A stretch of DNA of 64,000 nucleotides from Aureimonas sp. AU20 (GCF_001442755.1 NZ_CP006367.1:2914001-2978000), one strand, 5' to 3'. Counted from the stretch's first letter, positions 37,484 to 60,563 are shown. The notes: generated from the sequence alone by a model not told the origin. Numbers and translations: made by a program.

Positions 37484-38320
37484 TTACTTCTTGCGCTGAT
37501 GGCGCGAGCGCATGATGAACTTGTCCGTGGACTTGTTCTGACGCGTCCGCTTGCCCTTCGTCGGCTTGCCCCACGGCGAGACCGGATGACGGCCACCCGA
37601 GGTGCGGCCTTCGCCACCACCATGCGGGTGATCGACCGGGTTCATCGCGACGCCGCGAACATGAGGCCGACGACCGAGCCAGACCGCGCGACCGGCCTTG
37701 CCCAGATTGATGTTGCCATGGTCCGGGTTGGACACGGCGCCGACCGTGGCGAAGCACGAGCCGGAAACGAGACGCTGCTCGCCCGAGTTCAGGCGAAGGA
37801 TCGCCATACCCTGGTCGCGACCAACGAGCTGCGCGTAGGCACCGGCGGAGCGAGCAATCTGACCGCCCTTCTCCGGCTTCATCTCCACATTGTGGATGAT
37901 GGTGCCGACCGGCATGGCCGAGAGCGGCATCGCATTGCCGGGCTTCACATCGACGCCGGTCAGGCCGGAGATGATCTGATCGCCGGCAGCGAGACGCTGC
38001 GGAGCCAGGATGTAGGCGAGCTCGCCGTCCGCATAGCGGATCAGGGCGATGAACGCAGTGCGGTTCGGATCGTACTCGAGACGCTCCACCGTGCCGGCGA
38101 CATCAAGCTTGCGACGCTTGAAGTCGATCATGCGGTAGGTGCGCTTGTGACCGCCGCCCTGGTAGCGGGCCGTGATACGGCCCATGTTGTTGCGGCCGCC
38201 CTTCTGGGTCAGGCCTTCGGTCAACTGCTTGACCGGCTTGCCTTTCCACAGACCCGAACGGTCGACGATGACCAGCTGGCGCTGGCTCGGGGTGACCGGG
38301 TTGAAGCTTTTCAGTGCCAT
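37484..38320 (-). CDS. rplB: 50S ribosomal protein L2
   Basis: A 278-residue L2, required for peptidyl transferase assembly. It contains [45 protein letters not shown] and the active-site-proximal [19 protein letters not shown] with its conserved histidine. Standard length. Confidence 0.98.
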   Translation of the reverse strand: MALKSFNPVTPSQRQLVIVDRSGLWKGKPVKQLTEGLTQKGGRNNMGRITARYQGGGHKRTYRMIDFKRRKLDVAGTVERLEYDPNRTAFIALIRYADGELAYILAPQRLAAGDQIISGLTGVDVKPGNAMPLSAMPVGTIIHNVEMKPEKGGQIARSAGAYAQLVGRDQGMAILRLNSGEQRLVSGSCFATVGAVSNPDHGNINLGKAGRAVWLGRRPHVRGVAMNPVDHPHGGGEGRTSGGRHPVSPWGKPTKGKRTRQNKSTDKFIMRSRHQRKK

Positions 38321-38345
38321 GTTCTCAATTCCTCGCGGCCAACCG

Positions 38346-38639
38346 TCAGAGACCGGTCGAGACGTCGATGGACTGGCCTTCGGCCAGCGTCACGATCGCC
38401 TTCTTCTGGTCGCTCTGGCGGCCGAGACGGCCCTTGAAGCGACGGGTCTTGCCCTTGCGGTTCAACGTGTTCACAGCGGTGACCTTCACGCCGAACAGGG
38501 CCTCGACGGCTGCCTTGATCTGCGGCTTGGTCGCGGTGTCGGGAACGTTGAAGATCACCTGGTTGAAGTCGGACACGAGGGTCGACTTCTCGGTGATCAC
38601 CGGGCTGGTGATGACGTCGTAGTGACGAAGATCGGTCAT
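38346..38639 (-). CDS. rplW: 50S ribosomal protein L23
   Basis: A 97-residue L23, docking site for trigger factor and SRP at the tunnel exit. [21 protein letters not shown] and the [19 protein letters not shown] hairpin are conserved. Its ATG overlaps the rplD stop as ATGA. Confidence 0.97.
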   Translation of the reverse strand: MTDLRHYDVITSPVITEKSTLVSDFNQVIFNVPDTATKPQIKAAVEALFGVKVTAVNTLNRKGKTRRFKGRLGRQSDQKKAIVTLAEGQSIDVSTGL

Positions 38640-39256
38640 TTGAAGCGCTCCTCGAGAGCCTCGACGGCCGCCTTCGACAGGACAAGCGTCTGACGGCGAA
38701 GAATGTCATAGACGTTGATGCCCTGAACCGGCAGCACGTCGATGTTCGGAAGATTGCGGGCCGAACGCGAGAAGTTCACGTCGAGCTCGGAGCCGCCGAT
38801 GATCAGCGCATTGGTCCAGCCGAGACCGGCGAGCTGGGTGGCGACCGCCTTGGTCTTGCCGTCGCTCGATGCGATCTCGTCGACGACGATGAGGCCGCCC
38901 GACTTCGCCTTGGCCGAAAGTGCATGCTTCAGGCCGAGGGCGCGGAGCTTCTTCGGCAGGTCATGGGCGTGCGAGCGCGAAACCGGGCCGTGGGCCTTGC
39001 CACCGCCGCGGAACTGCGGAGCGCGAGCAGAACCGTGACGAGCGCGACCGGTGCCCTTCTGCTTGTAGAGCTTGGCGCCGGTGCGGGCGATCTCGGCACG
39101 GCCGAGCGTCTGGTGCGAACCCTGCTGTCGCTTGGCGAGCTGCCAACGCACGACGCGCTGAAGAATGTCCTCGCGGGGCTCGAGACCGAAGATCTCGTCC
39201 GCCAGCGTCACCGAGCCAGCTTCGCCGCCGGAAAGGGATGTGATCTTGATGTCCAT
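38636..39256 (-). CDS. rplD: 50S ribosomal protein L4
   Basis: A 206-residue L4. The tunnel-lining loop region with [24 protein letters not shown] is intact. In enterobacteria L4 also represses the S10 operon through its leader. It overlaps both neighbours, by one base with rplC and four with rplW. Confidence 0.97.
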   Translation of the reverse strand: MDIKITSLSGGEAGSVTLADEIFGLEPREDILQRVVRWQLAKRQQGSHQTLGRAEIARTGAKLYKQKGTGRARHGSARAPQFRGGGKAHGPVSRSHAHDLPKKLRALGLKHALSAKAKSGGLIVVDEIASSDGKTKAVATQLAGLGWTNALIIGGSELDVNFSRSARNLPNIDVLPVQGINVYDILRRQTLVLSKAAVEALEERFK

Positions 39257-39978
39257 TATTCCGTACCCTCGGAAGCGGCTTCAGCTGCCGAGCCGTTGTT
39301 GCCGGCCTGGCGGATCGCGGCGGGCTTGGGCGCGTTCGCGGGCAGCGGCACCTTGACCGCATCGCGAACCAGGATCCAACCGCCCTTCGAGCCCGGAACC
39401 GCGCCACGGATCAGGAGCAGGCCCTTGTCCGCATCGGTCCGGATGACTTCGAGGTTCTGGGTCGTCACGCGGGTCTGACCCATGTGACCGGCCATCTTCT
39501 TGTTCTTAAAGACCTTACCCGGATCCTGACGCTGACCCGTCGAACCATGCGAGCGGTGCGACACTGACACGCCGTGCGTGGCGCGCAGACCACCGAAATT
39601 GTGGCGCTTCATGGCACCGGCGAAGCCCTTACCGATCGAGGTGCCGGTGACGTCCACCAGCTGGCCCGCGACGAAGTGCTCGGCCGTGATCTCCGCGCCG
39701 ATCTCGACGAGATTGTCGTCGGAAACGCGGAACTCGGCGACCTTACGCTTGGGCTCGACCGAGGCCTGGGCGAAGACGCCGCGCATGGCCTTGGACGTGT
39801 TCTTGACCTTGGCGAGACCGACGCCGAGCTGGACGGCGGTATAGCCATGCTTCTCCTGGGTCCGCTGACCCACGACCTGCAGGTTTTCGATCTTTAGGAC
39901 CGTGACCGGAACATGCTCGCCTGCATCATTGTAGATGCGCGTCATGCCGACCTTCTGTGCAATCACACCTGAACGCAT
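39256..39978 (-). CDS. rplC: 50S ribosomal protein L3
   Basis: A 240-residue L3 that reaches toward the peptidyl transferase centre. [29 protein letters not shown] and the [19 protein letters not shown] loop with its modified-glutamine site are seen. The C-terminus carries a ~30-residue Ala/Pro extension usual in alphaproteobacteria. Confidence 0.97.
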   Translation of the reverse strand: MRSGVIAQKVGMTRIYNDAGEHVPVTVLKIENLQVVGQRTQEKHGYTAVQLGVGLAKVKNTSKAMRGVFAQASVEPKRKVAEFRVSDDNLVEIGAEITAEHFVAGQLVDVTGTSIGKGFAGAMKRHNFGGLRATHGVSVSHRSHGSTGQRQDPGKVFKNKKMAGHMGQTRVTTQNLEVIRTDADKGLLLIRGAVPGSKGGWILVRDAVKVPLPANAPKPAAIRQAGNNGSAAEAASEGTE

Positions 39979-40043
39979 ATATTCGTTCTTTCTTCAGAGG
40001 AACCTATCGGGTGTGTCGCCCGGTTCGGTTCTTGTTGAGCTCG

Positions 40044-40352
<309 letters not shown>

Positions 40353-40432
40353 TGCATTCGTCCTTCCGTCGGAGACATGCCGGAGAGCCGGCGCTATCCG
40401 AGCGCTAAAACAGTCTTCAGCCAATTCAAACA

Positions 40433-40504
40433 GGACGCCTCAACGGCGTCCAAACCGCCCCGAAGGGCAAAGAGAACGCGGCGGTGTAGACCGCCGCGTT
40501 CTCT
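40433..40504 (-). terminator. Three consecutive hairpins between tuf copy 1 and rpsJ
   Basis: Reading leftward, a perfect 15-bp stem (40471-40485 with 40490-40504), a 4-bp TTCG stem (40457-40468) and a 7-bp stem (40433-40439 with 40445-40451) follow one another 20 bases after the tuf stop. Only TCTTTG follows the first stem, so termination is probably partial; the rest may belong to an S10 leader. Confidence 0.5.
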
Positions 40505-40524
40505 AATTCAAGTGTTTACGTCGA

Positions 40525-41700
<1,176 letters not shown>

Positions 41701-41768
41701 TGCGGCACTCCATCAATTCGTTCGTTCGGCTCCTGGGAGCCAACAAGGGTTCGCCTTCGCCTGACGCG

Positions 41769-43859
<2,091 letters not shown>

Positions 43860-43889
43860 CGGGCGTCGCCTTTCGGATTGAAGCCGGAC

Positions 43890-44372
<483 letters not shown>

Positions 44373-44392
44373 CTAAACTCGGTCGTTCAGGC

Positions 44393-44764
44393 TTACTTCG
44401 GACGCTTCGCGCCGTACTTGGAACGGCGCTGACGACGATCCTTGACGCCCTGCGTATCGAGCACACCGCGGATGATGTGGTAGCGCACGCCCGGAAGATC
44501 CTTCACGCGCCCGCCGCGGATCATGACCACGGAGTGCTCCTGAAGGTTGTGGCCCTCGCCCGGGATGTAGCCGATCACCTCGAAGCCGTTGACCAGACGC
44601 ACCTTGGCGACCTTACGAAGAGCCGAGTTCGGCTTCTTCGGGGTCGTGGTATAAACACGGGTGCAAACACCGCGCTTCTGGGGATTGGCCTGGAGGGCCG
44701 GAACCGTGTTGCGCTCGCTTGGGCGAACGCGCGGCTTCCGGATCAGCTGGTTGATGGTCGGCAT
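44393..44764 (-). CDS. rpsL: 30S ribosomal protein S12
   Basis: A 123-residue S12 of the decoding centre. [12 protein letters not shown] starts the protein, and the [18 protein letters not shown] and [25 protein letters not shown] loops are wild type at the lysines where streptomycin resistance usually arises. ATG 44764 gives the universal N-terminus. A ~250-base leader precedes it. Confidence 0.98.
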   Translation of the reverse strand: MPTINQLIRKPRVRPSERNTVPALQANPQKRGVCTRVYTTTPKKPNSALRKVAKVRLVNGFEVIGYIPGEGHNLQEHSVVMIRGGRVKDLPGVRYHIIRGVLDTQGVKDRRQRRSKYGAKRPK

Positions 44765-45017
44765 TCCAACCTTCCTTCTTCTCAAATCTCGGTTCGAAAC
44801 GGTCGACGCCAGCCGCGATTCGAGCCGTATAGCTCATACGCGAAACCGGGCGTCGACCTCATCTAATAAGAGGTCTGCCCGGAATGAAGCAGAGGATTAC
44901 GGGCAAAACCGCAATCGTGCGACCAGCAATGGTGCGTCTCGTTGAACGAAGCCTTGTTTGAGGAGCTAGTCCCGGACGCGTCGTCCGAGAAAACTGGTGC
45001 CTCACATCGGCTCTGTT
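44765..45017 (-). promoter_or_regulatory. Structured rpsL leader with alternative stems
   Basis: Two stems compete for the bases 44855-44858. Stem A pairs 44849-44858 with 44801-44810 (10 bp, perfect); stem B pairs 44855-44860 with 44870-44875 (6 bp, 9-base loop). In the leftward RNA stem B forms first and stem A would displace it. A further 6-bp stem lies at 44973-44987. The leader contains no convincing ORF. The layout resembles a regulatory switch controlling the str operon. Confidence 0.5.
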
Positions 45018-45023
45018 GGCGGG

Positions 45024-45052
45024 TGTTTAACGATTCTACGACGCCTCGTCAA
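45024..45052 (-). promoter_or_regulatory. Promoter of the rpsL (str) operon
   Basis: Leftward TTGACG (45047-45052), 17-base spacer, TAAACA (45024-45029). It lies downstream of the rpoC terminator and ~260 bases before rpsL, leaving a long leader. Confidence 0.65.
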
Positions 45053-45116
45053 GCCCTGGTTCAGAAAGGGTTCTTGACAAGACGAACGGCAGCCACAAGG
45101 GCTCGCCGGTCTACGG

Positions 45117-45143
45117 AAAAGGGCCGCCCCATTGGGACGGCCC
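45117..45143 (-). terminator. Rho-independent terminator after rpoC
   Basis: A GC-rich stem (about 45121-45129 with 45135-45143, one G-U pair in RNA) followed leftward by TTTT, 26 bases past the rpoC stop. It separates the rpoBC unit from the str operon. Confidence 0.8.
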
Positions 45144-45168
45144 TCCCCTCTTTCGCTCCGCGCAGCGC

Positions 45169-49368
<4,200 letters not shown>

Positions 49369-49508
49369 GGTGCTGTCTCCTTATGAGGCCCGGGGCCTCC
49401 CAACGCGCCGGGCGGGGCCGGCGCCAAGATCTATCCGCAAAGACCGATCGGCGCCCCCGCATGTGGGCGCCGATCCTTGGCCGCACAAGGCGGCGTTTGC
49501 GAGGCGGC
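49369..49508 (-). other. rpoB-rpoC spacer with strong hairpin
   Basis: This 140-base gap, much longer than usual, contains a perfect 11-bp stem (49446-49456 with 49465-49475, 8-base loop). No U-tract follows, so it is more likely an RNA processing or stability element than a terminator. Confidence 0.45.
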
Positions 49509-53660
<4,152 letters not shown>

Positions 53661-53922
53661 CGTCGCTCCTTGCTCTCGTCAGTGCCCTTGACCGAAGGGC
53701 TGAACTCTTCTGTCCTCCCGCCGGGGAGGAACGCCTGTCGCGGTGGGCCCGCCGCGCGGCGTCAGACATGGGGGACTGCCGGCCAGTCCAGGTCTCCGGA
53801 GGGCCGAGGCGGCCTTCGGGAGACATGCACCGTGCGGCACGGGATGCCGCGAGCACGGAAGGCGGAACGGCAAAATGCCGCCCCGCCCGCCAGTTTTATC
53901 AGCAAGACGCCAAGTGGCGGTC
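53661..53922 (-). promoter_or_regulatory. Structured rplL-rpoB spacer
   Basis: This 262-base gap holds an imperfect 15-bp stem (53792-53806 with 53810-53824, 13 pairs) and several shorter GC-rich stems, but no ORF. In E. coli the equivalent spacer carries an attenuator and an RNase III site that lower rpoBC relative to L7/L12; the same role is inferred here. Confidence 0.5.
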
Positions 53923-54297
<375 letters not shown>

Positions 54298-54348
54298 GGG
54301 TGTATTCCTTTATGGTTCGAATGTTCTGAATGCAGCGAGGAACAAGCC

Positions 54349-54867
54349 TCACGCCGCCTCGTCCTTCTTGGCATAGGCCGCGAAAACGCGCGCGAGCTGA
54401 GCCGCGGGCGCTGCAACGACGGCTGCGATGCGGGTCGCCGGCGTCTGGATCATGCCCAGCAGCTTTCCGCGCAGTTCGTCGAGCGACGGAAGGGCGGCCA
54501 AAGCCTTGACCCCTTCCGCATCGAGGGCCGTGGTGCCCATCGCACCGCCGAGGATCACGAGCTTGTCGTTGCCCTTGGCGAAGTCGTTGGCCACCTTCGG
54601 AGCCGCGATCGGATCGGCGGAGTATGCGATCAGGGTCTGACCCTGAAACAATCCGTCGATCTTCTCGGCATCCGTGCCTTGAAGAGCGATTTGGGCGAGA
54701 CGGTTCTTCGCGACTTTGACGGTTCCACCCTGCGCACGCATCTTCGTACGAAGATCGTTCATCTGCGCGACGGTGAGACCGGCATAGCGAGCCACCACGA
54801 TCGAGCCGGAAGCCTTGAAGGCTCCGTTCAGCTCGGTGACGAACTCGCGCTTTTCCGCTCTGTCCAC
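54349..54867 (-). CDS. rplJ: 50S ribosomal protein L10 (GTG start)
   Basis: A 172-residue L10, the base of the L7/L12 stalk. The only start fitting the family N-terminus ([10 protein letters not shown]) is GTG 54867, with GGAG 8 bases upstream. The RNA-binding domain includes [19 protein letters not shown] and [11 protein letters not shown], and the C-terminal helix [12 protein letters not shown] binds L12 dimers. A long structured leader lies upstream. Confidence 0.95.
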   Translation of the reverse strand: MDRAEKREFVTELNGAFKASGSIVVARYAGLTVAQMNDLRTKMRAQGGTVKVAKNRLAQIALQGTDAEKIDGLFQGQTLIAYSADPIAAPKVANDFAKGNDKLVILGGAMGTTALDAEGVKALAALPSLDELRGKLLGMIQTPATRIAAVVAAPAAQLARVFAAYAKKDEAA

Positions 54868-55225
54868 TGCCACTCTCCAGTTGGACCCTACCCTTGCAGG
54901 CAAGGTCCGGTTGCCGTTTGCCGTTCGGCGAACCGAACGACGCTCGAGGATCCTGTCCCCTTGGCTTCCCTGGATCCGCATGGGAACCGTAGACAACACA
55001 AGGCATTCAGAGGTTCGAACCGAAGGTCTTGGCCGGAGCCAACGAATTCGGATCTTTCCCCGTCTCATGCAGGCCGGAGGATTAAGACAGGCCGGACAAG
55101 TCCGAACCGTCGCCCGCAATCTTGGACAGGAAGCAAGGCCCGGGGGCCTTGCCCATCCGAACCGCCGAAGCGGTTCGAGATTCAGATGGAAGCCCCGATA
55201 TGACTCAAGGGACTTCCGATTTCAA
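54868..55225 (-). promoter_or_regulatory. rplJ (L10) leader region
   Basis: The 358-base gap between rplA and rplJ has no ORF but several perfect stems: 54922-54928 with 54933-54939 (CGAA loop), 55133-55141 with 55144-55152, and 55158-55165 with 55170-55177 (CGAA loop). The L10-L12 complex represses its own translation by binding such a leader in many bacteria. The precise L10-binding bulge was not located. Confidence 0.55.
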
Positions 55226-55927
55226 TCATGCGCTCGGACGAACCGTGGCGGGATCGATCTTGATGCCGGGGCCCATGGTCGAGGAGACCGCGATGCGCTG
55301 GACATAGTTGCCCTTGGCGCCCGAGGGCTTCGCCTTGGTAACCGCGTCCGCGAACGCGCGGATGTTCTCGAGCAGGGCGTCGGAGCCGAACGAGGCCTTG
55401 CCGATGCCGGCGTGCACGATGCCTGCCTTCTCGACACGGAACTCGACCGCACCGCCCTTCGACGCCTTGACGGCGGCGGCGACGTCCATGGTCACGGTGC
55501 CAACGCGCGGGTTCGGCATCAGGCCGCGCGGGCCAAGAACCTTACCGAGACGGCCGACGAGGCCCATCATGTCCGGGGTCGCGATGGCGCGATCGAAGTC
55601 GATCTGGCCACCCTGGACCTGCTCGACGAGATCTTCCGCACCAACGATGTCGGCGCCGGCGGCGCGCGCTTCGTCGGCCTTGGCGCCGCGCGCGAAGACC
55701 GCGACGCGGACCGTGCGGCCCGTGCCGTTCGGCAGGTTGACGACGCCGCGGACCATCTGGTCGGCGTGACGGGGATCGACGCCGAGATTCATGGCGACTT
55801 CGATCGTCTCGTCGAACTTGGCGGTGGCGCGCTCCTTCAGGAGCGTGATCGCCTCGGCGAGATCATAGAGCTTCTCGCGGTCGATGCCCTCGCGGGCCTT
55901 CGCAGTGCGCTTTGCAATCTTGGCCAT
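55226..55927 (-). CDS. rplA: 50S ribosomal protein L1
   Basis: A 233-residue L1 of the mobile stalk at the E site. [40 protein letters not shown] and [21 protein letters not shown] are conserved. ATG 55927 gives the usual MAKIAKR start, 4 bases after the rplK stop. L1 often represses rplKA translation. Confidence 0.97.
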   Translation of the reverse strand: MAKIAKRTAKAREGIDREKLYDLAEAITLLKERATAKFDETIEVAMNLGVDPRHADQMVRGVVNLPNGTGRTVRVAVFARGAKADEARAAGADIVGAEDLVEQVQGGQIDFDRAIATPDMMGLVGRLGKVLGPRGLMPNPRVGTVTMDVAAAVKASKGGAVEFRVEKAGIVHAGIGKASFGSDALLENIRAFADAVTKAKPSGAKGNYVQRIAVSSTMGPGIKIDPATVRPSA

Positions 55928-55931
55928 CGGT

Positions 55932-56360
55932 TCAGCCCACCACTTCCAGACCCATGGAACGCGCGGAGCCCATGACCATCGCCATGGCGGCATCGACGTC
56001 GTTCGCGTTCAAATCCTTCATCTTCTTCTCGGCGATCTCGCGGACCTGAGCCTGCGTGACCGAGCCAGCCTTGACCTTGCCGGGCTCCTTCGAGCCGCTG
56101 GTCAGGCCCGCCGCCTTCTTGAGGAAGAAGCTCACCGGAGCCGTCTTCATCACGAAGGTGAAGGACTTGTCGACGAAGTAGGTGATCACCACCGGAACCG
56201 GCGACCCCTTCTCCATCTCCTGGGTCTGCGCGTTGAACGCCTTGCAGAATTCCATGATGTTGATGCCGCGCTGGCCGAGGGCGGGACCGATCGGGGGCGA
56301 CGGGGTCGCCGAACCGGCCTTGACCTGCAGCTTGAGCTGGCCTGCTACTTTCTTAGCCAT
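55932..56360 (-). CDS. rplK: 50S ribosomal protein L11
   Basis: A 142-residue L11 of the GTPase-associated centre. [32 protein letters not shown] N-terminal sequence is present in near-canonical form, and PPASFFLKKA-like [19 protein letters not shown] follows. A 143-base gap separates it from nusG and may hold a leader or promoter. Confidence 0.97.
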   Translation of the reverse strand: MAKKVAGQLKLQVKAGSATPSPPIGPALGQRGINIMEFCKAFNAQTQEMEKGSPVPVVITYFVDKSFTFVMKTAPVSFFLKKAAGLTSGSKEPGKVKAGSVTQAQVREIAEKKMKDLNANDVDAAMAMVMGSARSMGLEVVG

Positions 56361-56503
56361 AAGCTTCTGCCTTTTCGTTGCGCCGGAGAACCGGCCTTTG
56401 AACCCTCAGGCCCAGTGCAGATGTGCGGTTCGGATCTTGACGCGCCGGCTCAGCCTGCCTCACCTTCCGCACGTTTGGACCCTCGCTTGGAGGGCCCTTG
56501 CGA

Positions 56504-57034
56504 TCAGATCTTTTCGACCTGACCGAATTCGAGATCCACTGGCGTCGCACGGCCGAAGATCGAAACTTCGACCTTGAGGCGGGACCGCTCGTGATCGACT
56601 TCCTGAACCACGCCGTTGAACGAGGCAAAAGGACCGTCCGAAACCCGGATCTGTTCGCCGACATCGTAGGAGACCGACGACTTCGGGCGCTCGACACCTT
56701 CCTGAACCTGGCTCAGGATATGAGTGGCTTCGGCTTCCGAGATCGGAACCGGCCGATTGTCCGGCCCAAGGAAACCCGTGACCTTCGGCGTGTTCTTGAT
56801 GAGCGAGAACACCTGATCGGTCAGCTCGGCCTTCACCAGGACGTAGCCCGGGAAGAACTTGCGCTCGGAATCGACCTTCCTGCCGCGACGCACTTCCGTC
56901 ACCTTTTCGGTCGGAACGAGGATCTTCTCGAACTTGTCCGAAAGCCCCTTCTGACGCGCCTGTTCCTCGATGGATTCGGCGACCTTCTTCTCGAAGTTCG
57001 AATAGGCGTGGACGATGTACCAGCGAGCGGCCAT
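56504..57034 (-). CDS. nusG: Transcription termination/antitermination protein NusG
   Basis: A 176-residue NusG. The N-terminal NGN domain has WYIVHAYSNFEKKVAESI, the conserved KFFPGYVLVKAEL and FLGPDNRPVPISE segments, and the C-terminal KOW domain contains GPFASFNGVVQEVDHERSRLKV. It links RNA polymerase to the ribosome or Rho. It follows secE by 22 bases. Confidence 0.97.
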   Translation of the reverse strand: MAARWYIVHAYSNFEKKVAESIEEQARQKGLSDKFEKILVPTEKVTEVRRGRKVDSERKFFPGYVLVKAELTDQVFSLIKNTPKVTGFLGPDNRPVPISEAEATHILSQVQEGVERPKSSVSYDVGEQIRVSDGPFASFNGVVQEVDHERSRLKVEVSIFGRATPVDLEFGQVEKI

Positions 57035-57056
57035 GAAATTCCTGCGATAAAGTCTT

Positions 57057-57257
57057 TTAGCGCCCGGCGCTCATAACGGCGCCGACACCATATCCGATCG
57101 CCTGATCGGCGACGAAAAGAAAGGTCGCGGCGAACGCGACCATGACGAAAACCATCACGGTCGAAATCATCGTTTCGCGGCGCGTCGGCCAAGTCACCTT
57201 GGAGACTTCGGTCCGCACCTGCTGCAGAAACGTGAAAGGATTTGTCTTAGTGGCCAT
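57057..57257 (-). CDS. secE: Protein translocase subunit SecE
   Basis: A 66-residue, single-span SecE that clamps SecY. NPFTFLQQVRTEVSKVTWPTR is the amphipathic cytoplasmic helix, followed by a hydrophobic span (MVFVMVAFAATFLFVADQAI). This short form is normal outside enterobacteria. It begins the secE-nusG unit. Confidence 0.96.
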   Translation of the reverse strand: MATKTNPFTFLQQVRTEVSKVTWPTRRETMISTVMVFVMVAFAATFLFVADQAIGYGVGAVMSAGR

Positions 57258-57285
57258 GCACCGCTCACGGCAGAAGGCGCGAAAA

Positions 57286-57299
57286 GCTGGCTAGCCAGC
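57286..57299 (-). promoter_or_regulatory. Short palindromic hairpin in the secE leader
   Basis: The perfect palindrome GCTGGCTAGCCAGC lies about 20-35 bases after the expected secE transcription start and is followed leftward by TTTT. It looks like a minimal attenuator, though the stem is only 5 bp with a 4-base loop. Confidence 0.35.
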
Positions 57300-57326
57300 C
57301 CTGCGCGCCGCGCGTCTGTTAAAAAC

Positions 57327-57355
57327 TACATAAACCGACCCGAAGCGATTCACAA
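57327..57355 (-). promoter_or_regulatory. Promoter of the secE-nusG unit
   Basis: Leftward TTGTGA (57350-57355), 17-base spacer, TATGTA (57327-57332), located between tRNA-Trp and secE, ~70 bases before the secE start. Confidence 0.6.
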
Positions 57356-57387
57356 GGGGCTCTAGGTCAATTCGTGGAAAAGGAAAC

Positions 57388-57463
<76 letters not shown>

Positions 57464-57484
57464 GCGGGCGCTATCGCGGATTTC

Positions 57485-57513
57485 CGAATAGCCAGATCGT
57501 CGGTGATTTGCAA
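57485..57513 (-). promoter_or_regulatory. Promoter of tRNA-Trp
   Basis: Leftward TTGCAA (57508-57513), 17-base spacer, TATTCG (57485-57490), 22 bases before the tRNA 5' end and immediately after the preceding gene's stop. Confidence 0.5.
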
Positions 57514-57516
57514 GCC

Positions 57517-58374
57517 CTATTGCTGCGCCTTGCTCTCGGCCAGCTTGGCCTTGCGCGTTTTCGGCTTCAACCGGCGCAGGAGCATGTCGAAGCGCCTTTG
57601 CGGCCGGGTCAGCTTCAAAAGATCGTCGATCGCGAGATTGGCCCCTTCCAGCCGCTCCGCCAGGACCTCCGCCGCGACATTCGACACCTCGCCCGCAGAG
57701 AACTGCGGGAAGCGGCGTGTGACCGCGCCCAGGAGATCATCCGCCACCGCGCCGGTCGTCCCCAAGCGACCAGAGCGCAGCAGGAGGCGCAGCACGATCT
57801 GCTCGAAGGTCCAGTCATGGTCGGCGAAGAGCTTCCACTTGGCGCTGCGCCGCGCGGTGAATCCGGCCAGAATCACACGCGAGTTCGGCGCGGCCTCCAA
57901 GAGGAAGAGCGCGAGCGCAAACCCGCTGGTCGCCAGATGCGTTGGCGGATAGAAGCCCGCGAGATCGGGGGCGAGATCGAGATGGCCGACCGGCTCGAAG
58001 ATGCCGAACTCGGCAGGCGCGCTGAAACGCTCACTCTCCCCTGCCCTCAAATTGCAGATGCCATGGAAGCGTGGCGATCGCACGAGGCGAACGACATCGG
58101 CCACCTCGCGGCGATAGACGATATTGGCCCCCGCCGGACCGGACCGCGCGACAAGCAAGGACGGCCCGTCGAAGGGCCGATCCAGAACCTTGTAGACCTT
58201 ATTGAAGAAGACGAAGAGCGCGTCGTCGCCATAGCGCTGGCGCAGCTCGTCGATATCGACCGCGTCGCTATTGGCGACCAGAAGGATCGTCGCAAACCTC
58301 CCGAAGAACGCGGGCCAGCTTGCCGCCGCCCGCTCTTCGCCCGCCAGTGGGAAACCCGCGCTCTCGCCCGCCAT
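57517..58374 (-). CDS. Hypothetical protein, possibly a GT29/GT42-like glycosyltransferase
   Basis: A 285-residue protein I cannot assign firmly. It starts 5 bases after the upstream glycosyltransferase gene, so the two form a small operon. An N-terminal strand-turn [16 protein letters not shown], a central [22 protein letters not shown] and a later [14 protein letters not shown] resemble in outline the T-S-G plus His-rich segments of sialyltransferase-like folds. The C-terminal ~50 residues are basic and helical. ATG 58374 was chosen over an upstream in-frame start that would overlap the previous gene. Confidence 0.6.
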   Translation of the reverse strand: MAGESAGFPLAGEERAAASWPAFFGRFATILLVANSDAVDIDELRQRYGDDALFVFFNKVYKVLDRPFDGPSLLVARSGPAGANIVYRREVADVVRLVRSPRFHGICNLRAGESERFSAPAEFGIFEPVGHLDLAPDLAGFYPPTHLATSGFALALFLLEAAPNSRVILAGFTARRSAKWKLFADHDWTFEQIVLRLLLRSGRLGTTGAVADDLLGAVTRRFPQFSAGEVSNVAAEVLAERLEGANLAIDDLLKLTRPQRRFDMLLRRLKPKTRKAKLAESKAQQ

Positions 58375-58379
58375 GCCGC

Positions 58380-59078
58380 TCAGGCCTTCGGCGCGCGCTG
58401 CGTGACGCTCAGCATGCGCTCGCGCATGGCGAACCATTCCTCGGCATAGTCGTCATCGCGGTATTCGTCGAAGTAAGGGCCGCCATCGGTGAAGTGAACG
58501 TTCTTGGCGGCGGGGTCGTGCTCGTATTCATTGACCAGCCAGTTCCAGCTCGCCGGCAGCTCGCCGATCTCGCTGTCGCTTTCCAGCCATTTGAACTGGT
58601 GCAATTCGAGGCCCGTGGCGGTGTTGACGAAGTCCGGCGTCAGGGCGCGGCAACGCGCATTGTTGAAGAGCATGACGCTCGACCAGTTCTTCTTCTCGTA
58701 CTTGGTCTGCACCTGGCCGAGGAACTTGGTCTCGACCTTGGGCTGGTAGTCGTGCTTGACGCACATGACGGCGGCATTCTCGTCGCGCAGCGCCCAGAGT
58801 TCGGCGATGTCCGCGCGCATCAGCATGTCGCAGTCCATGAACAGGCTCCAGCCCTCGTAGCCGCTGAGATAGGGCACGAGAAAGCGCGAAAAGGAGAATT
58901 CGGTGGACTGGAGGGCGTTGCGCTCCCGCGTGAAGATCCCTTCCAGATGCGGCAGCACGATGGGCGAGAACAGGACGGGCATCGTCGCGTGTTCGATGAT
59001 GCTCTGCGCGAGCACGTGATAGGCGACGACTTCCTTGGAGTCGAAGCCGACGAAGACGCGGGCGATCTCGGCATTCAT
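58380..59078 (-). CDS. Glycosyltransferase (GT8-like, DxD motif)
   Basis: A 232-residue putative sugar transferase. The N-terminal [20 protein letters not shown] fits the nucleotide-sugar fold of GT8-like enzymes, and LFMDCDMLM supplies a DxD metal-binding motif near residue 82. A further VKHDYQP and [10 protein letters not shown], typical of that group, follow. The acceptor is unknown; a cell-surface polysaccharide is the usual target. It is paired with the gene at 57517. Confidence 0.75.
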   Translation of the reverse strand: MNAEIARVFVGFDSKEVVAYHVLAQSIIEHATMPVLFSPIVLPHLEGIFTRERNALQSTEFSFSRFLVPYLSGYEGWSLFMDCDMLMRADIAELWALRDENAAVMCVKHDYQPKVETKFLGQVQTKYEKKNWSSVMLFNNARCRALTPDFVNTATGLELHQFKWLESDSEIGELPASWNWLVNEYEHDPAAKNVHFTDGGPYFDEYRDDDYAEEWFAMRERMLSVTQRAPKA

Positions 59079-59275
59079 GGCGGCATCCTTCCGTTGACGG
59101 CTGGGGCGTCGCGCGCGTCAAAGCCAGGGCGCAACCACCTCGGACCCAAGACTGCGGCGAGCGGAAACCCTGGCCCGTCAGCCGGGCTGAGTTTCCCAAG
59201 GCCTGCTCTAGTCCCCGCTCCCCTCGCCAAGCAAGCGAGAACGCTTCCAATCTTGGCAAGCGCCACAAACGAAAA

Positions 59276-59295
59276 CGGGCCCCGAAGGACCCGCT
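59276..59295 (-). terminator. Rho-independent terminator after tuf copy 2
   Basis: An 8-bp stem (59276-59283 with 59288-59295, CGAA/TTCG loop, two G-U pairs in RNA) with TTTTCGTTT following leftward, 26 bases after the tuf stop. The region between it and the glycosyltransferase gene has no other clear feature. Confidence 0.75.
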
Positions 59296-59321
59296 CATGC
59301 TGTTCCAAAGGTTGGACAGAC

Positions 59322-60497
<1,176 letters not shown>

Positions 60498-60534
60498 TCT
60501 TTCTACCTTGCGGAGCCTGTGAGAACCGGGCCGC

Positions 60535-60563
60535 GACATAACGAGTGCGATCGGGAAACACAA
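60535..60563 (-). promoter_or_regulatory. Promoter of tuf copy 2
   Basis: Leftward TTGTGT (60558-60563), 17-base spacer, TATGTC (60535-60540), about 40 bases before the tuf start. Confidence 0.55.

Noticed and set aside
44600..44700. Possible streptomycin-resistance change in rpsL
   Set aside because: The [10 protein letters not shown] and [10 protein letters not shown] loops keep the usual lysines.
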